Positions 50,292 to 58,523 of a DNA stretch of 64,000 nt are shown piece by piece. The position numbers and the translations under genes are program-made. Every line of letters begins with the position of its first letter. Within the stretch, counting starts at the first letter, position 1. The stretch is from Mycolicibacterium poriferae (GTDB lineage Bacteria > Actinomycetota > Actinomycetes > Mycobacteriales > Mycobacteriaceae). The stretch lies in contig NZ_AP022570.1 of NCBI RefSeq assembly GCF_010728325.1, positions 2,976,001 to 3,040,000 of the forward strand, given 5' to 3'. The notes under the pieces are model-generated. The model was given only the letters and a program-made list of their open reading frames with translations. It was not told the DNA's origin and ran no database searches.

Positions 50292-50733
50292 CCCGCCGTT
50301 CTCCAGCGGGCTTCGGCGAACGGAGGCGGCGTCGCTACTGACGATCGAGTTGCCTCGTCTGCAGGGGCAGCCGCAGCACTACATGACGCGCGATTCGCGG
50401 CAGCGGTCGCAAAACGATACAAGTCACGAACCGTCTACGTCTCGCATGCGGCCCGGCGGTACGAGACGCTGAGCCAAATCAAGGTGTTCACTGGACGATC
50501 GGGCCAACTGCGCGAGGTCATGCGTTGGCGCGATCGAGACGGTGCCGTTGGCCAGGCCGCGCTCAACGATCTGAGTCCCCATGAGCGCCGGTGGCTGTTC
50601 ATCGAGGGTCCGGCCGGCTCGGAACCCCAGTGTCTGTGGCTGAGTGCCGACGGCACTCCGTTTGCTCCGCATTCGTGGGAGGCGGTGTGTGGTGCGGGAT
50701 CCCAGCGCTGCCTGGATGTCCTGGGCATCGGGC
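50292..50733 (+). pseudogene. Probable tyrosine recombinase/integrase remnant
   Basis: The frame is open from 50292 without a good start (first GTG at 50484) and runs into antisense of the next SDR gene after about 50733. The segment ERRWLFIEGP, ECQ-like QCLWLSADGTPFAPHSWEAV and SQRCLDVLG resembles the middle of actinobacterial phage/transposon integrases, between the two halves of the catalytic domain. The C-terminal R-H-R-Y residues are absent. The assignment rests on pattern memory, not on a search. Confidence 0.45.
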
Positions 50734-51572
50734 TACTTGAGCATGCTGCCGGCGTCGACGGGCAGCGGTACGCCGGTGATGTAGCGGGCTTCGTCGGAGG
50801 CTAGGAACAGCACCGCGTTGCTGATGTCGACGGGTTCGACCCAGCCGATGGGCAGGGTATGCATGAACTGTGCGGCCACCGCGAGGTCGTCGGGGCCCGG
50901 GGTTTCCAGATCCGGGCGGAACAGTTTAATGGTGCCCTCGTTCATGAACATCGGGGTGTTGACATTGGTGGGACAGACCGCGTTGACGCGGATGAAGTGC
51001 TGGCCCAGTTCGACGGCAAAGGTGCGCATCAGACCGATGACGCCGTGCTTAGCGGCAATGTAGTGCCCGGTGTTGGGGTAGGGCTTGAGGCCACCGACCG
51101 AACTCGTGAGGATGATCGATCCGCCGTTGCCACCGGAAATCAGTTGCGGTACAGCGGCCTTCACGGTCTTCCAGACACCGGAGAGGTTGACGCCGATCAT
51201 GTCGTCCCAGTCCTCTTCGCTGGTCTTGTCCAGCGTTTCGCCGCCGTTGCCGATGCCGGCGTTGGCCACCACGATGTCCAGGCGCCCGAGTTGTTCGACG
51301 CCGTCGTCGAGTGCCACCTTCAGCGCGTCGTAGTCGCGGACGTCGACCTGGGTGGTGACGATACGGCGACCGAGGTTCTTGACCAGGTCGACGGTTTGGG
51401 CCAGGTCATCGGGGGTCGACGGGGCGATCTGGCTGTCGGCACTGATCGGTCCGCAGATGTCGACGGCAATGATGTCAGCGCCCTCCTCAGCCAGGCGCAC
51501 CGCGTGACTGCGACCCTGACCGCGTGCCGCGCCGGTGACGAATGCAACCTTGCCCTCTACCCGTGCGCCCAT
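50733..51572 (-). CDS. SDR family oxidoreductase, mycofactocin-coupled type
   Basis: A 279-residue SDR. It has the GRVEGKVAF-like start with TGAARGQGRSHAVRLAEEGADII, a longer insert after VDICG (ADSQIAPSTPDDLAQTVDLV) and catalytic HYIAAKHG (YxxxK). This insert marks the SDR subgroup that keeps its NAD bound and passes electrons to mycofactocin; carveol dehydrogenases belong here. It probably oxidises a secondary or primary alcohol. ATG 51572 has GGAGG 7 bp upstream. A site shared with the TetR promoter (51637-51653) lies 65 bp before it. Confidence 0.9.
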   Translation of the reverse strand: MGARVEGKVAFVTGAARGQGRSHAVRLAEEGADIIAVDICGPISADSQIAPSTPDDLAQTVDLVKNLGRRIVTTQVDVRDYDALKVALDDGVEQLGRLDIVVANAGIGNGGETLDKTSEEDWDDMIGVNLSGVWKTVKAAVPQLISGGNGGSIILTSSVGGLKPYPNTGHYIAAKHGVIGLMRTFAVELGQHFIRVNAVCPTNVNTPMFMNEGTIKLFRPDLETPGPDDLAVAAQFMHTLPIGWVEPVDISNAVLFLASDEARYITGVPLPVDAGSMLK

Positions 51573-51636
51573 CTAGCCACCTCCGTTTCTCAGGTCGGCC
51601 GGGCCCTTCCCGTGCCAACGTTCGACGTCCTAATAA

Positions 51637-51653
51637 TTGGTCGATCGATCAGG
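51637..51653. promoter_or_regulatory. TetR-type operator copy 1, before the SDR gene
   Basis: TTGGTCGATCGATCAGG matches the site at 52397-52413 (TTGATCAATCGATCAGT) at 14 of 17 positions and is nearly palindromic. It lies between the TetR stop and the SDR start. Confidence 0.65.
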
Positions 51654-51714
51654 AAGTATTGCGGTCCGTTGCTCGGCTGTCAATGAATGTCGGTTACGTC
51701 AGCCCAGGGGCGAA

Positions 51715-52323
51715 CTAGTCGACGGAATGCGCCGCCTCCGGCGACGGGGCGCCCAGTGTTCGGAGTTGGTGCTCGACGAATTCGCGTAACTCGTCGTGGC
51801 CGAGGGTGACGCCCACGGCTTCCTCGTTGCACAGGCTGCGGGCGGTCTGCGCGATGAGCATCGAGACCGCTACCGGCGGAGCGGCCTGCAGATCGATGCC
51901 CCTGGCGCGCAACGCGACGGTGACCGCTGCGGTCTCGATATCCCGCACCCGTTCGGCTATGGACTTGAGTTCGGCTCGGATCGCCTTGCGGTGATTGGCC
52001 AGCGCCATGAACTCCGTGTTCAGCGCTGTCATTCGAAGATCGCTATTCAACGTCCACAGCGCCGTCAACGGGTCGTCAGCGGCGAGTGCATCACGGATGC
52101 GATTAAGGGAGACCTCGGTGCCGGCACGGAGCACCTCGAGAAACAAGTCGTCCATCGACGGAAAGTAGTAGTAGACGAGGGCCTGTTTGACACCGGCTTC
52201 GGCGGCAACCCGACGCGAGGTCGCCGCGGCGTAGCCCTCGTCGCGCATGATCGTCGCGGTTGCCGCGATCAGGCGTAAACGCGCACCGTTGTCCGCGGAC
52301 CGGGCCTTTCGGGGTGCCGCCAT
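51715..52323 (-). CDS. TetR family transcriptional regulator
   Basis: A 202-residue regulator with a TetR helix-turn-helix (AAATSRRVAAEAGVKQALVYYYFPSMDDLF) and a separate sensor domain. It is divergent from the ferredoxin-P450-aldehyde dehydrogenase operon and upstream of the SDR gene in the same direction. Two matching palindromic sites, one before each unit, strongly suggest that it controls both and itself. ATG 52323 is used. The inducer is probably the P450 substrate or an oxidised product. Confidence 0.9.
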   Translation of the reverse strand: MAAPRKARSADNGARLRLIAATATIMRDEGYAAATSRRVAAEAGVKQALVYYYFPSMDDLFLEVLRAGTEVSLNRIRDALAADDPLTALWTLNSDLRMTALNTEFMALANHRKAIRAELKSIAERVRDIETAAVTVALRARGIDLQAAPPVAVSMLIAQTARSLCNEEAVGVTLGHDELREFVEHQLRTLGAPSPEAAHSVD

Positions 52324-52396
52324 TCAGTGCGCTCCTGCCGCGTGCTTGCTTGACCGTCTGTGCGGCGTCGTGATAAACATGCAGCATTCTAGCAAT

Positions 52397-52413
52397 TTGA
52401 TCAATCGATCAGT
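52397..52413. promoter_or_regulatory. TetR-type operator copy 2, in the TetR/ferredoxin divergent promoter
   Basis: TTGATCAATCGATCAGT contains the perfect dyad TGATC-AATC-GATCA (52398-52411). It lies 74 bp from the TetR start and 38 bp from the ferredoxin start. Confidence 0.7.
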
Positions 52414-52450
52414 AGGCGCAGAAATCAGACGACAGAAACGGCGGTTTCCG

Positions 52451-52657
52451 ATGTCGAGCACCAATGGGCGGGTGGTCGTCGATCCGCAGCTTTGCGAAGG
52501 GCACGCGCTGTGCCTTGAGTCGGCTCCCGAACTCTTCGACCTGTCCGATGACGATGTGGCGACTTGCATTGCGCAACCGACCGCGGAGCAATGGCCTCTC
52601 GTCCACGCGGCGATCGACGCCTGTCCGCGGGGTGCGATCAGCATCGTCGAAGACTGA
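52451..52657 (+). CDS. Ferredoxin (P450-associated)
   Basis: A 68-residue single-cluster ferredoxin. Ligands are visible in CEGHALC near residue 15 and in DACPRG near residue 58; the third-position cysteine of the first motif is replaced, which fits the 3Fe-4S or variant ferredoxins that serve mycobacterial P450s. The start is ATG 52451. It lies 51 bp before the P450 gene and heads the operon, the reverse of the order in the 7.9-10.3 kb cluster. No reductase is encoded nearby. Confidence 0.9.
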   Translation: MSSTNGRVVVDPQLCEGHALCLESAPELFDLSDDDVATCIAQPTAEQWPLVHAAIDACPRGAISIVED

Positions 52658-52708
52658 ACCGCGGCCCTGCCCCAGCTCCGTTTCCCTCACGAAAGGCCAC
52701 CTTCGTCC

Positions 52709-53989
52709 ATGACCGATCTGGCATCCGCTGACTTCTTCTCCGACCCGGCACTCGCGCAGGACCCCTACGCATACTTCGACGCCCTGCGCGAGCAGAACCC
52801 CGTCTTCCGTGAGCCGCACCAGGGGGTCGTCGCCGTCACCGGTTATCAGGAAGTGATGGCCGCGTTCAAGGACCACGCGACGTTCTCGGCCGTCAACGCG
52901 ATCGGCGGGCCGTTCCCGCCGCTGCCGTTCACTCCCGAGGGCGATGACATCAGCGAGCAAATCGAGGCCCACCGCCACCTGTTCCCGATCCATGAGCACA
53001 TGGTCGTCATGGATCCCCCGGCGCACGAGAAGGCCCGCTCGCTGTTGAGCAAGCTGCTCACCCCACGGCGCCTCAAGGAGAACGAGGACTTCATGTGGAA
53101 GCTGGTCGATCAGCAGATCGACCAGTTCATCGACAACGGTCGCTGTGAGTTCCTGTCGGAGTACGCCAAACCGTTTGCGACGTCGGCGATCATCGACCTG
53201 CTCGGAGTTCCGGAGGAGGACCGCCCTGAGTTCCTCGCGGCCCTGGGCGCCGAGCGTCCGGATGGTAACCGGGTCGGCGCTCTCGACGGTGAAGCCGTCG
53301 GGCTGGACCCCTTGCAATACCTCGACGATAGGTTCCTCGGCTATCTGGCCGCCCGGCGCGCCGATCCGCACGACGACGTGCTGTCGGGGATGGCGGCCGC
53401 GCTCTACCCGGATGGGTCGACGCCGGAACTGATCGAACTCGTCAAGCCCGCGACGTTCCTGTTCGCCGCCGGGCAGGAGACCGTCACCAAACTGCTGTCG
53501 GCCGCCGTACAGGTGCTCGGCGACAACCCCGAATATCAGGATCGGTTGCGCGAAAACCCGGATGGCGTACCGACGTTCATCGAAGAAGCGCTGCGGATGC
53601 ACTCACCGACGAAGGTCGATTTCCGCCTCGTCCGCAAGACCACCGAATTGGGCGGCGTGCATCTGCCTGCCGGCACCGTAGTGATGCTGTGCCTGGGTGC
53701 GGCCAATCGAGACCCGCGCAAGTTCGATGATCCCCATGAGTTCCGCCCTGACCGCAAGAACGTCCGTGAGCACATCGCGTTCGGCCGCGGCATCCACACC
53801 TGCGCCGGCGCCCCGCTGGCCCGCGTCGAGGGTCAGATCACCGTGCGACGGCTACTCGATCGAATGAGCGAGATCCGCATCGACGAGGACTTCCACGGAC
53901 CGGCCGGTGCGCGCAACTACGCCTATGAACCGACGTTCCTGCTGCGCGGTCTGACCCAGTTGCACATCGAATTCGACCGAGCGCTCTAG
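52709..53989 (+). CDS. Cytochrome P450
   Basis: A 426-residue soluble P450. The I-helix is [14 protein letters not shown], the K-helix EEALR and the haem loop [15 protein letters not shown] with its cysteine. Similarity to the P450 at 7963 runs through the whole length ([15 protein letters not shown] against [25 protein letters not shown] against [10 protein letters not shown]), so they belong to one family. It should hydroxylate a hydrophobic substrate with electrons from the upstream ferredoxin. The product could be passed to an SDR and an aldehyde dehydrogenase encoded around it. ATG 52709 is used. Confidence 0.93.
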   Translation: MTDLASADFFSDPALAQDPYAYFDALREQNPVFREPHQGVVAVTGYQEVMAAFKDHATFSAVNAIGGPFPPLPFTPEGDDISEQIEAHRHLFPIHEHMVVMDPPAHEKARSLLSKLLTPRRLKENEDFMWKLVDQQIDQFIDNGRCEFLSEYAKPFATSAIIDLLGVPEEDRPEFLAALGAERPDGNRVGALDGEAVGLDPLQYLDDRFLGYLAARRADPHDDVLSGMAAALYPDGSTPELIELVKPATFLFAAGQETVTKLLSAAVQVLGDNPEYQDRLRENPDGVPTFIEEALRMHSPTKVDFRLVRKTTELGGVHLPAGTVVMLCLGAANRDPRKFDDPHEFRPDRKNVREHIAFGRGIHTCAGAPLARVEGQITVRRLLDRMSEIRIDEDFHGPAGARNYAYEPTFLLRGLTQLHIEFDRAL

Positions 53990-54029
53990 ATCTCCTCGGG
54001 CCTTCGCAACACCGAAAGGTTGTCATAGC

Positions 54030-55481
54030 ATGGCGTTTCAGGCTGTCCTCGACGAACTCCGTCAGCGGCCGGGTGCCGGCGAGATGATCCCGATCACCGA
54101 CCCGGTCAGCGAGGAACAGGTCGGCGAGTTCACCGACGGGGGTGTCGCCGCGGTCGATGAAGCCGTCGCTCGAGCTCGGGTCAGCTTCGAATCCGGTGTC
54201 TGGCATCAGAAGCCGGGATCGGAAAGGGCGAAGGTGCTCGGTCGCGTCGCCGACTTGATCGACCAGCACGCCGACGAACTGGCCGACATCGACTCGCGTA
54301 ACACGGGCATGCCGCTGATGCAGGCCCGCGCGATCATGGGGACCAGCGCCGAGATCTTCCGCTACTACGCGGGGTGGTGCACCAAACTCAACGGGATCGC
54401 CCACGATGTGCAGCAGACCGGCGGTATCACCGGCGTCGACTCGAACATGCACGGCTATACCCTCAAACAGCCGTACGGCGTGGTCGGCCTGATCTTCCCG
54501 TGGAACGGACCGGTGTTCAACGCCTGCACGAAGCTGGCGCCTGCGCTGGCAGCCGGCTGCAGTAGCGTCGTGAAGCCCGCGGAGGAAACCCCGCTCTCGG
54601 CGCTGGTGATCGACAAACTGCTCAGGCAGGCGGGAGTGCCCGAAGGCGTGGTGAACCTCGTGACCGGTTACGGGCACACCGCCGGCGCCGCGATCAGTGA
54701 GCACCCCGGGATCGAGAAGGTGGCGTTCACCGGATCCACGGAGGTGGGCAAGCGGGTCGTCCAGGCGGCAAGCGGGAACCTCAAGCGGGTCACGCTCGAA
54801 CTCGGCGGTAAGTCGCCGGTGTTGATCTATGACGATGCCGATATTGACACCGCCGTCCTGATGGCGGCAATGGGAATCTTCATTCATTCTGGCCAGGGCT
54901 GTATCTGTGGATCGCGAATCTTCGCCCACCGCAATGTGTATGAGCGCGTTCTGGAAGGTGTTGCCAATCTGGCCAACACGGTCACACTTGGCGGTCCGAC
55001 CGAGGAGGCGCTGATCGGTCCGCTGATCAGCCAGAAGCAGCTGACCCGTGTGCTGGGATTCATCGACGAGGGTAAGCGCGACGGCGTCGAGGTGGTGGCC
55101 GGGGGGCACCGCCTCGATCGTAAGGGCTATTTCGTTCATCCGACCGTGCTGACCGATGTGGACCCCGCGATGCGCCTTTATCAGCAGGAGATCTTCGGAC
55201 CGGTCGTCCCAATCCTGCCGTTCGACGACGACGACCAAGTCGTGGCGCTGGCTAATGATTCCGACTACGGCCTGGCTGCCACGGTGTGGACCAAGGATGT
55301 CGGCCGGGCCCACCGGCTGGCCAAGCGCCTGGAATCCGGGACCGTGACCGTCAATTGCCAGATGGTCTTCGACCACTCGATGCCTTTCGGCGGCTGGAAA
55401 CAGTCCGGCTGGGGCTACGAGTGGGGCCGTGACGGCGTCGAATCTTTCATGAAGACAAAGAGCGTCTACGTGCAGCTCTGA
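54030..55481 (+). CDS. NAD(P)-dependent aldehyde dehydrogenase
   Basis: A 483-residue ALDH. The catalytic cysteine is in [12 protein letters not shown] and the glutamate in LELGGKSP; the cofactor loop [11 protein letters not shown] is intact. The start is ATG 54030 with GAAAGG upstream. It follows the P450 gene by 40 bp in the same operon and should convert an aldehyde made after P450 and SDR steps into a carboxylic acid. It converges on the esterase gene, 45 bp apart. It is only distantly similar to the aldehyde dehydrogenase at 58524. Confidence 0.92.
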   Translation: MAFQAVLDELRQRPGAGEMIPITDPVSEEQVGEFTDGGVAAVDEAVARARVSFESGVWHQKPGSERAKVLGRVADLIDQHADELADIDSRNTGMPLMQARAIMGTSAEIFRYYAGWCTKLNGIAHDVQQTGGITGVDSNMHGYTLKQPYGVVGLIFPWNGPVFNACTKLAPALAAGCSSVVKPAEETPLSALVIDKLLRQAGVPEGVVNLVTGYGHTAGAAISEHPGIEKVAFTGSTEVGKRVVQAASGNLKRVTLELGGKSPVLIYDDADIDTAVLMAAMGIFIHSGQGCICGSRIFAHRNVYERVLEGVANLANTVTLGGPTEEALIGPLISQKQLTRVLGFIDEGKRDGVEVVAGGHRLDRKGYFVHPTVLTDVDPAMRLYQQEIFGPVVPILPFDDDDQVVALANDSDYGLAATVWTKDVGRAHRLAKRLESGTVTVNCQMVFDHSMPFGGWKQSGWGYEWGRDGVESFMKTKSVYVQL

Positions 55482-55526
55482 GATCGTTCAAACACCGAGA
55501 CCAATTCACAAATGGGTTCGATGCCG

Positions 55527-56474
55527 TCAGCCCTTCGTGCTGATCCTCAGGCGGTCCCGCAGCATCGTGCACTGGCTGGTCAGGAATCGCCGGGAGATCG
55601 CAGACTCTGGGGCCACGGCGTCGAAGCCGTGAAACGCTCCCGGAACGACTTCCAGCCGGCACTCGACATCGGCTTCCCGCAGACGCTCTGCGTAACTGTA
55701 GGATTCGTCGCACAGCACGTCCAGGGTCCCCACACCGATCCAGGCGGGAGCGATACCTCGCAGGTCACCCCTGCGGGCGGGCACCGCGATGTGTGGATCG
55801 GCACCGACGAGATAGGCCGACCACCCGAGCGCGTTGCTCGCGTTGTTCCATAGCCGGCGCAGTCCGCGGTCCGCGTCTCGGCGCATTGCGGTCCGGTCGT
55901 CCAACATCGGGTAGAGCAGAATCTGTGCAGCGATGTCGACTTCGCCGCGGTCGCGGGCCATCAGCGCGAGCGCTGCGGCCAAGCCTCCGCCGGCGCTTGC
56001 GCCCGCCACAGCCACCCGCTTTGCATCTACCTCCGGGTGCGCGGCCAGCCAGGTCAAGGTCTCGTAGCAGTCGATGAGTGCGGCAGGATAGGGATGGGCG
56101 GGTGCCAAGCGGTAATCGACTGCAGCGACCAGTATTCCTAGCTCCTCGGCAAGACGTCGGCACAGACCGTCGTCCATCGCCGCACTACCCAATACATAAC
56201 CGCCGCCATGGATCCACAACAGCGCAGCACCACCGGGCGTGCTCGCCACGGACGGTTGGTGCACGCGGACGGCCAGACCTGAAGGCAACGTAATCGCGTC
56301 GGTATTCGGATGAGGTCTCACGATTCGCGGAAGCCGGGCGAAGGCCCAGACGGTCACCGGCGTGACCAGAGTGTTCGGCAGGAACCGACTAACGCGCCGT
56401 AGCTCTGGGTGGAACGCCGATGCCGAAACTCGTTGACGTAGTGGGCGAAACACGGCGGCCGGGGTGGTTGTCAC
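55527..56474 (-). CDS. HSL-family esterase (alpha/beta hydrolase)
   Basis: A 315-residue hydrolase of the hormone-sensitive lipase group. It has the oxyanion motif HGGGYVLGS, the nucleophile in AGASAGGGLAA (GxSxG) and the His region GAFHGFDAV; the Asp is likely in GTLDVLCDES. It should cleave short to medium acyl esters or lactone-like bonds in the cytoplasm. GTG 56474 overlaps the upstream stop (GTGA). It is the last gene of a leftward set with the XRE/cupin regulator, B3/4 protein and PaiB-like protein. Confidence 0.9.
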   Translation of the reverse strand: MTTTPAAVFRPLRQRVSASAFHPELRRVSRFLPNTLVTPVTVWAFARLPRIVRPHPNTDAITLPSGLAVRVHQPSVASTPGGAALLWIHGGGYVLGSAAMDDGLCRRLAEELGILVAAVDYRLAPAHPYPAALIDCYETLTWLAAHPEVDAKRVAVAGASAGGGLAAALALMARDRGEVDIAAQILLYPMLDDRTAMRRDADRGLRRLWNNASNALGWSAYLVGADPHIAVPARRGDLRGIAPAWIGVGTLDVLCDESYSYAERLREADVECRLEVVPGAFHGFDAVAPESAISRRFLTSQCTMLRDRLRISTKG

Positions 56475-57136
56475 GTGCGATTCCGGAACTCGTTCCAGTC
56501 TCCGATCGCACGCAGGCGCCGGCGCTGCTGCGATGCCGCACCTGCGTCGAGTCCGTGGCCACGCTCCTCGAGATTCCCGATCACCCGTTCTCGGTGGTCG
56601 ACCGGGTTGGAGTCGTCGTACTTGAACTTGGCATCGACGTGCAGCACCGATAACCGGACACCGCGGATACCGCGCAGCATCCGTCCGTACGGACCCTCGT
56701 CGACCGCGACGGTGGCGTGGCCCCCCTCGGGCTGAAAGTCGCCCAATTGTGCTGTCAGGATCTCCACCTTACCTTCGGGATCATCGACAATTGTTGGGCG
56801 GCAGACGAATTGCACGGAGGAGTAGTAGCTGGTGGGGACGCCGTCCTCGTCGGGGCCACCCGCCTTGGCTCGCCAGTAGGTCGGGATGTAGGCGTAGTCC
56901 CCAATGACTGCCAGCCGGACCTCGTCGGCCGCCTCCAGGTGCTGCCAGACCGGGTTGGGCCGGGCCAGATGGACCAGCAACTCAGCACCGGCGACGGTGA
57001 AATGGGTCGGCACCAACACCGGCGCCTGGGCCGGGCCGATGTTGTTGACAGCCAGCACCCCGAACCGGTCGGTGTGAGCCAGCCAGTCCTGCCATTCTCC
57101 TGCGTCCAGTGCGCTATCCCATGGATGAATCAACAC
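56471..57136 (-). CDS. FMN-binding PaiB-like protein
   Basis: A 221-residue protein of the PaiB / FMN-binding split-barrel type: VLIHPWDSA at the start, FGVLAVNN, VPTHFTV and LLVHLARPNPVWQHLE. In Bacillus PaiB was described as a negative regulator, but the fold suggests flavin-linked chemistry. The start is GTG 57136 (VLIHPWDS), with GGAG 8 bp upstream; a longer frame extension overlaps the neighbour gene. It lies 2 bp after the B3/4 gene. Its role with the esterase is unknown. Confidence 0.82.
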   Translation of the reverse strand: MLIHPWDSALDAGEWQDWLAHTDRFGVLAVNNIGPAQAPVLVPTHFTVAGAELLVHLARPNPVWQHLEAADEVRLAVIGDYAYIPTYWRAKAGGPDEDGVPTSYYSSVQFVCRPTIVDDPEGKVEILTAQLGDFQPEGGHATVAVDEGPYGRMLRGIRGVRLSVLHVDAKFKYDDSNPVDHRERVIGNLEERGHGLDAGAASQQRRRLRAIGDWNEFRNRT

Positions 57137-57138
57137 GT

Positions 57139-57879
57139 TCAGTCTCCGGATTTCGTCTCTGGATGGTTCTGCAGTAATCGTTGTGCGGTGTGGACGTCGG
57201 GTCCCAGACGGCGCAGATGAGAGGTCAGATCCTCGGCGGCGGCGCACAGTTGATCGTCGGTCAACGGGTCCAGGGCGTCCATGATGAACAACGCCGAGGT
57301 GGTCTCCTCGCTCAGCTGGGTGCGGCGCGCCTGGCGCCAGTTCCAACGCCTGCACGTCACGCCGGTGTCGTCGCACCACACGACCTCCCCGACGTCGGGA
57401 TGCTCGGTGACGGTGACGCCGTCGGCCGTGGTGTCGAAACTCTCCTCGCCAGTGGCGCGGATCAGCTGTGGCGCACCGCAATACCGCGAGAGATCCTCGC
57501 CACCCACGGGGAGCTGGTGCATCACCGACACCGCGTTGTAGAGATCGGTGATCCGGTTCACGCGAGGCAGGCCACCCTCAACGCGGCGAGTCAGGGCTTC
57601 CACACTGTTGCGGGTACGTTGCGGCTTGGCCCCGAACGCCCGGTATGCCTCGCGCCAGGCCGCGATATGCGGCAGCTGATCCACCGGGCGCTCGCGCAAT
57701 GCCTGGCGCGCAATCGCTTCGGCCTGCTGCAGAAGGGCTTCGCTGGCGTCGTCGCCGGGTCCGGGCTCGAGGCCGTCGACCGCCACCAGCAGAGCGCGGT
57801 AGTCGGGCCGCAACGCGAACACCCCATCATGGACGCGGGCGCTGTCTAGAAACTCTTCGAGTGCGAACTTCTCAACCAC
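57139..57879 (-). CDS. B3/4 domain protein (PheRS beta-like)
   Basis: A 246-residue stand-alone B3/B4 domain, as in phenylalanyl-tRNA synthetase beta subunits: REAYRAFGAKPQRTRNSVEALTRR and NRITDLYNAVSVMHQLPVGGEDLS are the key parts. The GTG at 57879 has GGAGG 6 bp upstream and is preferred to longer forms. Such free domains may edit mischarged tRNA or bind amino acids; the function here is unknown. The gene overlaps the XRE/cupin regulator gene by 8 bp, so the two are translated together. Confidence 0.82.
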   Translation of the reverse strand: MVEKFALEEFLDSARVHDGVFALRPDYRALLVAVDGLEPGPGDDASEALLQQAEAIARQALRERPVDQLPHIAAWREAYRAFGAKPQRTRNSVEALTRRVEGGLPRVNRITDLYNAVSVMHQLPVGGEDLSRYCGAPQLIRATGEESFDTTADGVTVTEHPDVGEVVWCDDTGVTCRRWNWRQARRTQLSEETTSALFIMDALDPLTDDQLCAAAEDLTSHLRRLGPDVHTAQRLLQNHPETKSGD

Positions 57880-58480
57880 TACGCGCCTCCGATGCGGAGC
57901 CCACTCCGGGTTCGAAGACCGCCAGCGAGAACCGGGCACCTGTCTGGTGGGGATTGGCGTAGGCGTGGCAAACGTCGCCGGGAAACGCCAGAGCATCCCC
58001 GGTTTCGAGGAGTATCACCTGGTCGTCGACGTCGACGGTGATCGCACCCTCGAGAACGTGTACCAACTCTTTGGTTCCGGCGACGTGAGGCTCGCTCGCG
58101 TGGCGATCCCCGGGCCCCAACGACCAGTCCCACAACTCCAGGACATCCGGGGGAGTCGTTCCTGCCATCAACACGCCGCGCCCGCCCTTGACGCCGGTCC
58201 AAAGTTGCGCGCCCGCGCCGCTGCGGGTGACCTTGACCGACTTGGGTTCCGGCGGTTCGACCAACGCGGGCAGCCCCACCCCGAGCGCGTCACTGAGCCG
58301 GAGCAACGTTCCGACACTGGGATTGACCGCGCCCTGCTCGACGTTGACCACCATGCGACGGCTCACCGACGCAACGTCGGCAAGCTGGTCCAGCGTCCAC
58401 CGACGCCGCCCACGCTCCTGCTTGACGCGTGCGCCGATCGCTGTCGCCAGCTTGGCGGCCTCCTGGTCCATATAGAGCAT
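57872..58480 (-). CDS. XRE-cupin transcriptional regulator
   Basis: A 202-residue regulator. The N-terminal XRE helix-turn-helix (WTLDQLADVASVSRRMVVNVEQGAVNPSVGTLLRLSDAL, about residues 28-66) is joined to a C-terminal cupin domain (KELVHVLEGAITVDVDDQVILLETGDALAFPG). This fusion type senses small metabolites and often controls amino acid or amine use. The start is ATG 58480, or ATG 58471. A perfect 19-bp palindrome lies 4 bp upstream of the start (58484-58502), so it probably represses its own operon (B3/4, PaiB, esterase). Confidence 0.9.
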   Translation of the reverse strand: MLYMDQEAAKLATAIGARVKQERGRRRWTLDQLADVASVSRRMVVNVEQGAVNPSVGTLLRLSDALGVGLPALVEPPEPKSVKVTRSGAGAQLWTGVKGGRGVLMAGTTPPDVLELWDWSLGPGDRHASEPHVAGTKELVHVLEGAITVDVDDQVILLETGDALAFPGDVCHAYANPHQTGARFSLAVFEPGVGSASEARSG

Positions 58481-58483
58481 GAT

Positions 58484-58502
58484 AATGCACTATGAGTGCA
58501 TT
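58484..58502. promoter_or_regulatory. 19-bp palindrome before the XRE-cupin gene
   Basis: AATGCACT and AGTGCATT are perfect arms around ATG. The site is between the XRE-cupin start and the stop of the aldehyde dehydrogenase gene at 58524, so it must cover the XRE-cupin promoter. Confidence 0.75.
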
Positions 58503-58523
58503 GATCTAGCTCGCCTTCGAGGC

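Noticed and set aside
50340..50804. Intact small gene starting at GTG 50484
   Set aside because: Its last part is antisense to the SDR C-terminus and the recombinase-like sequence begins well before any start codon, so a remnant is more likely.
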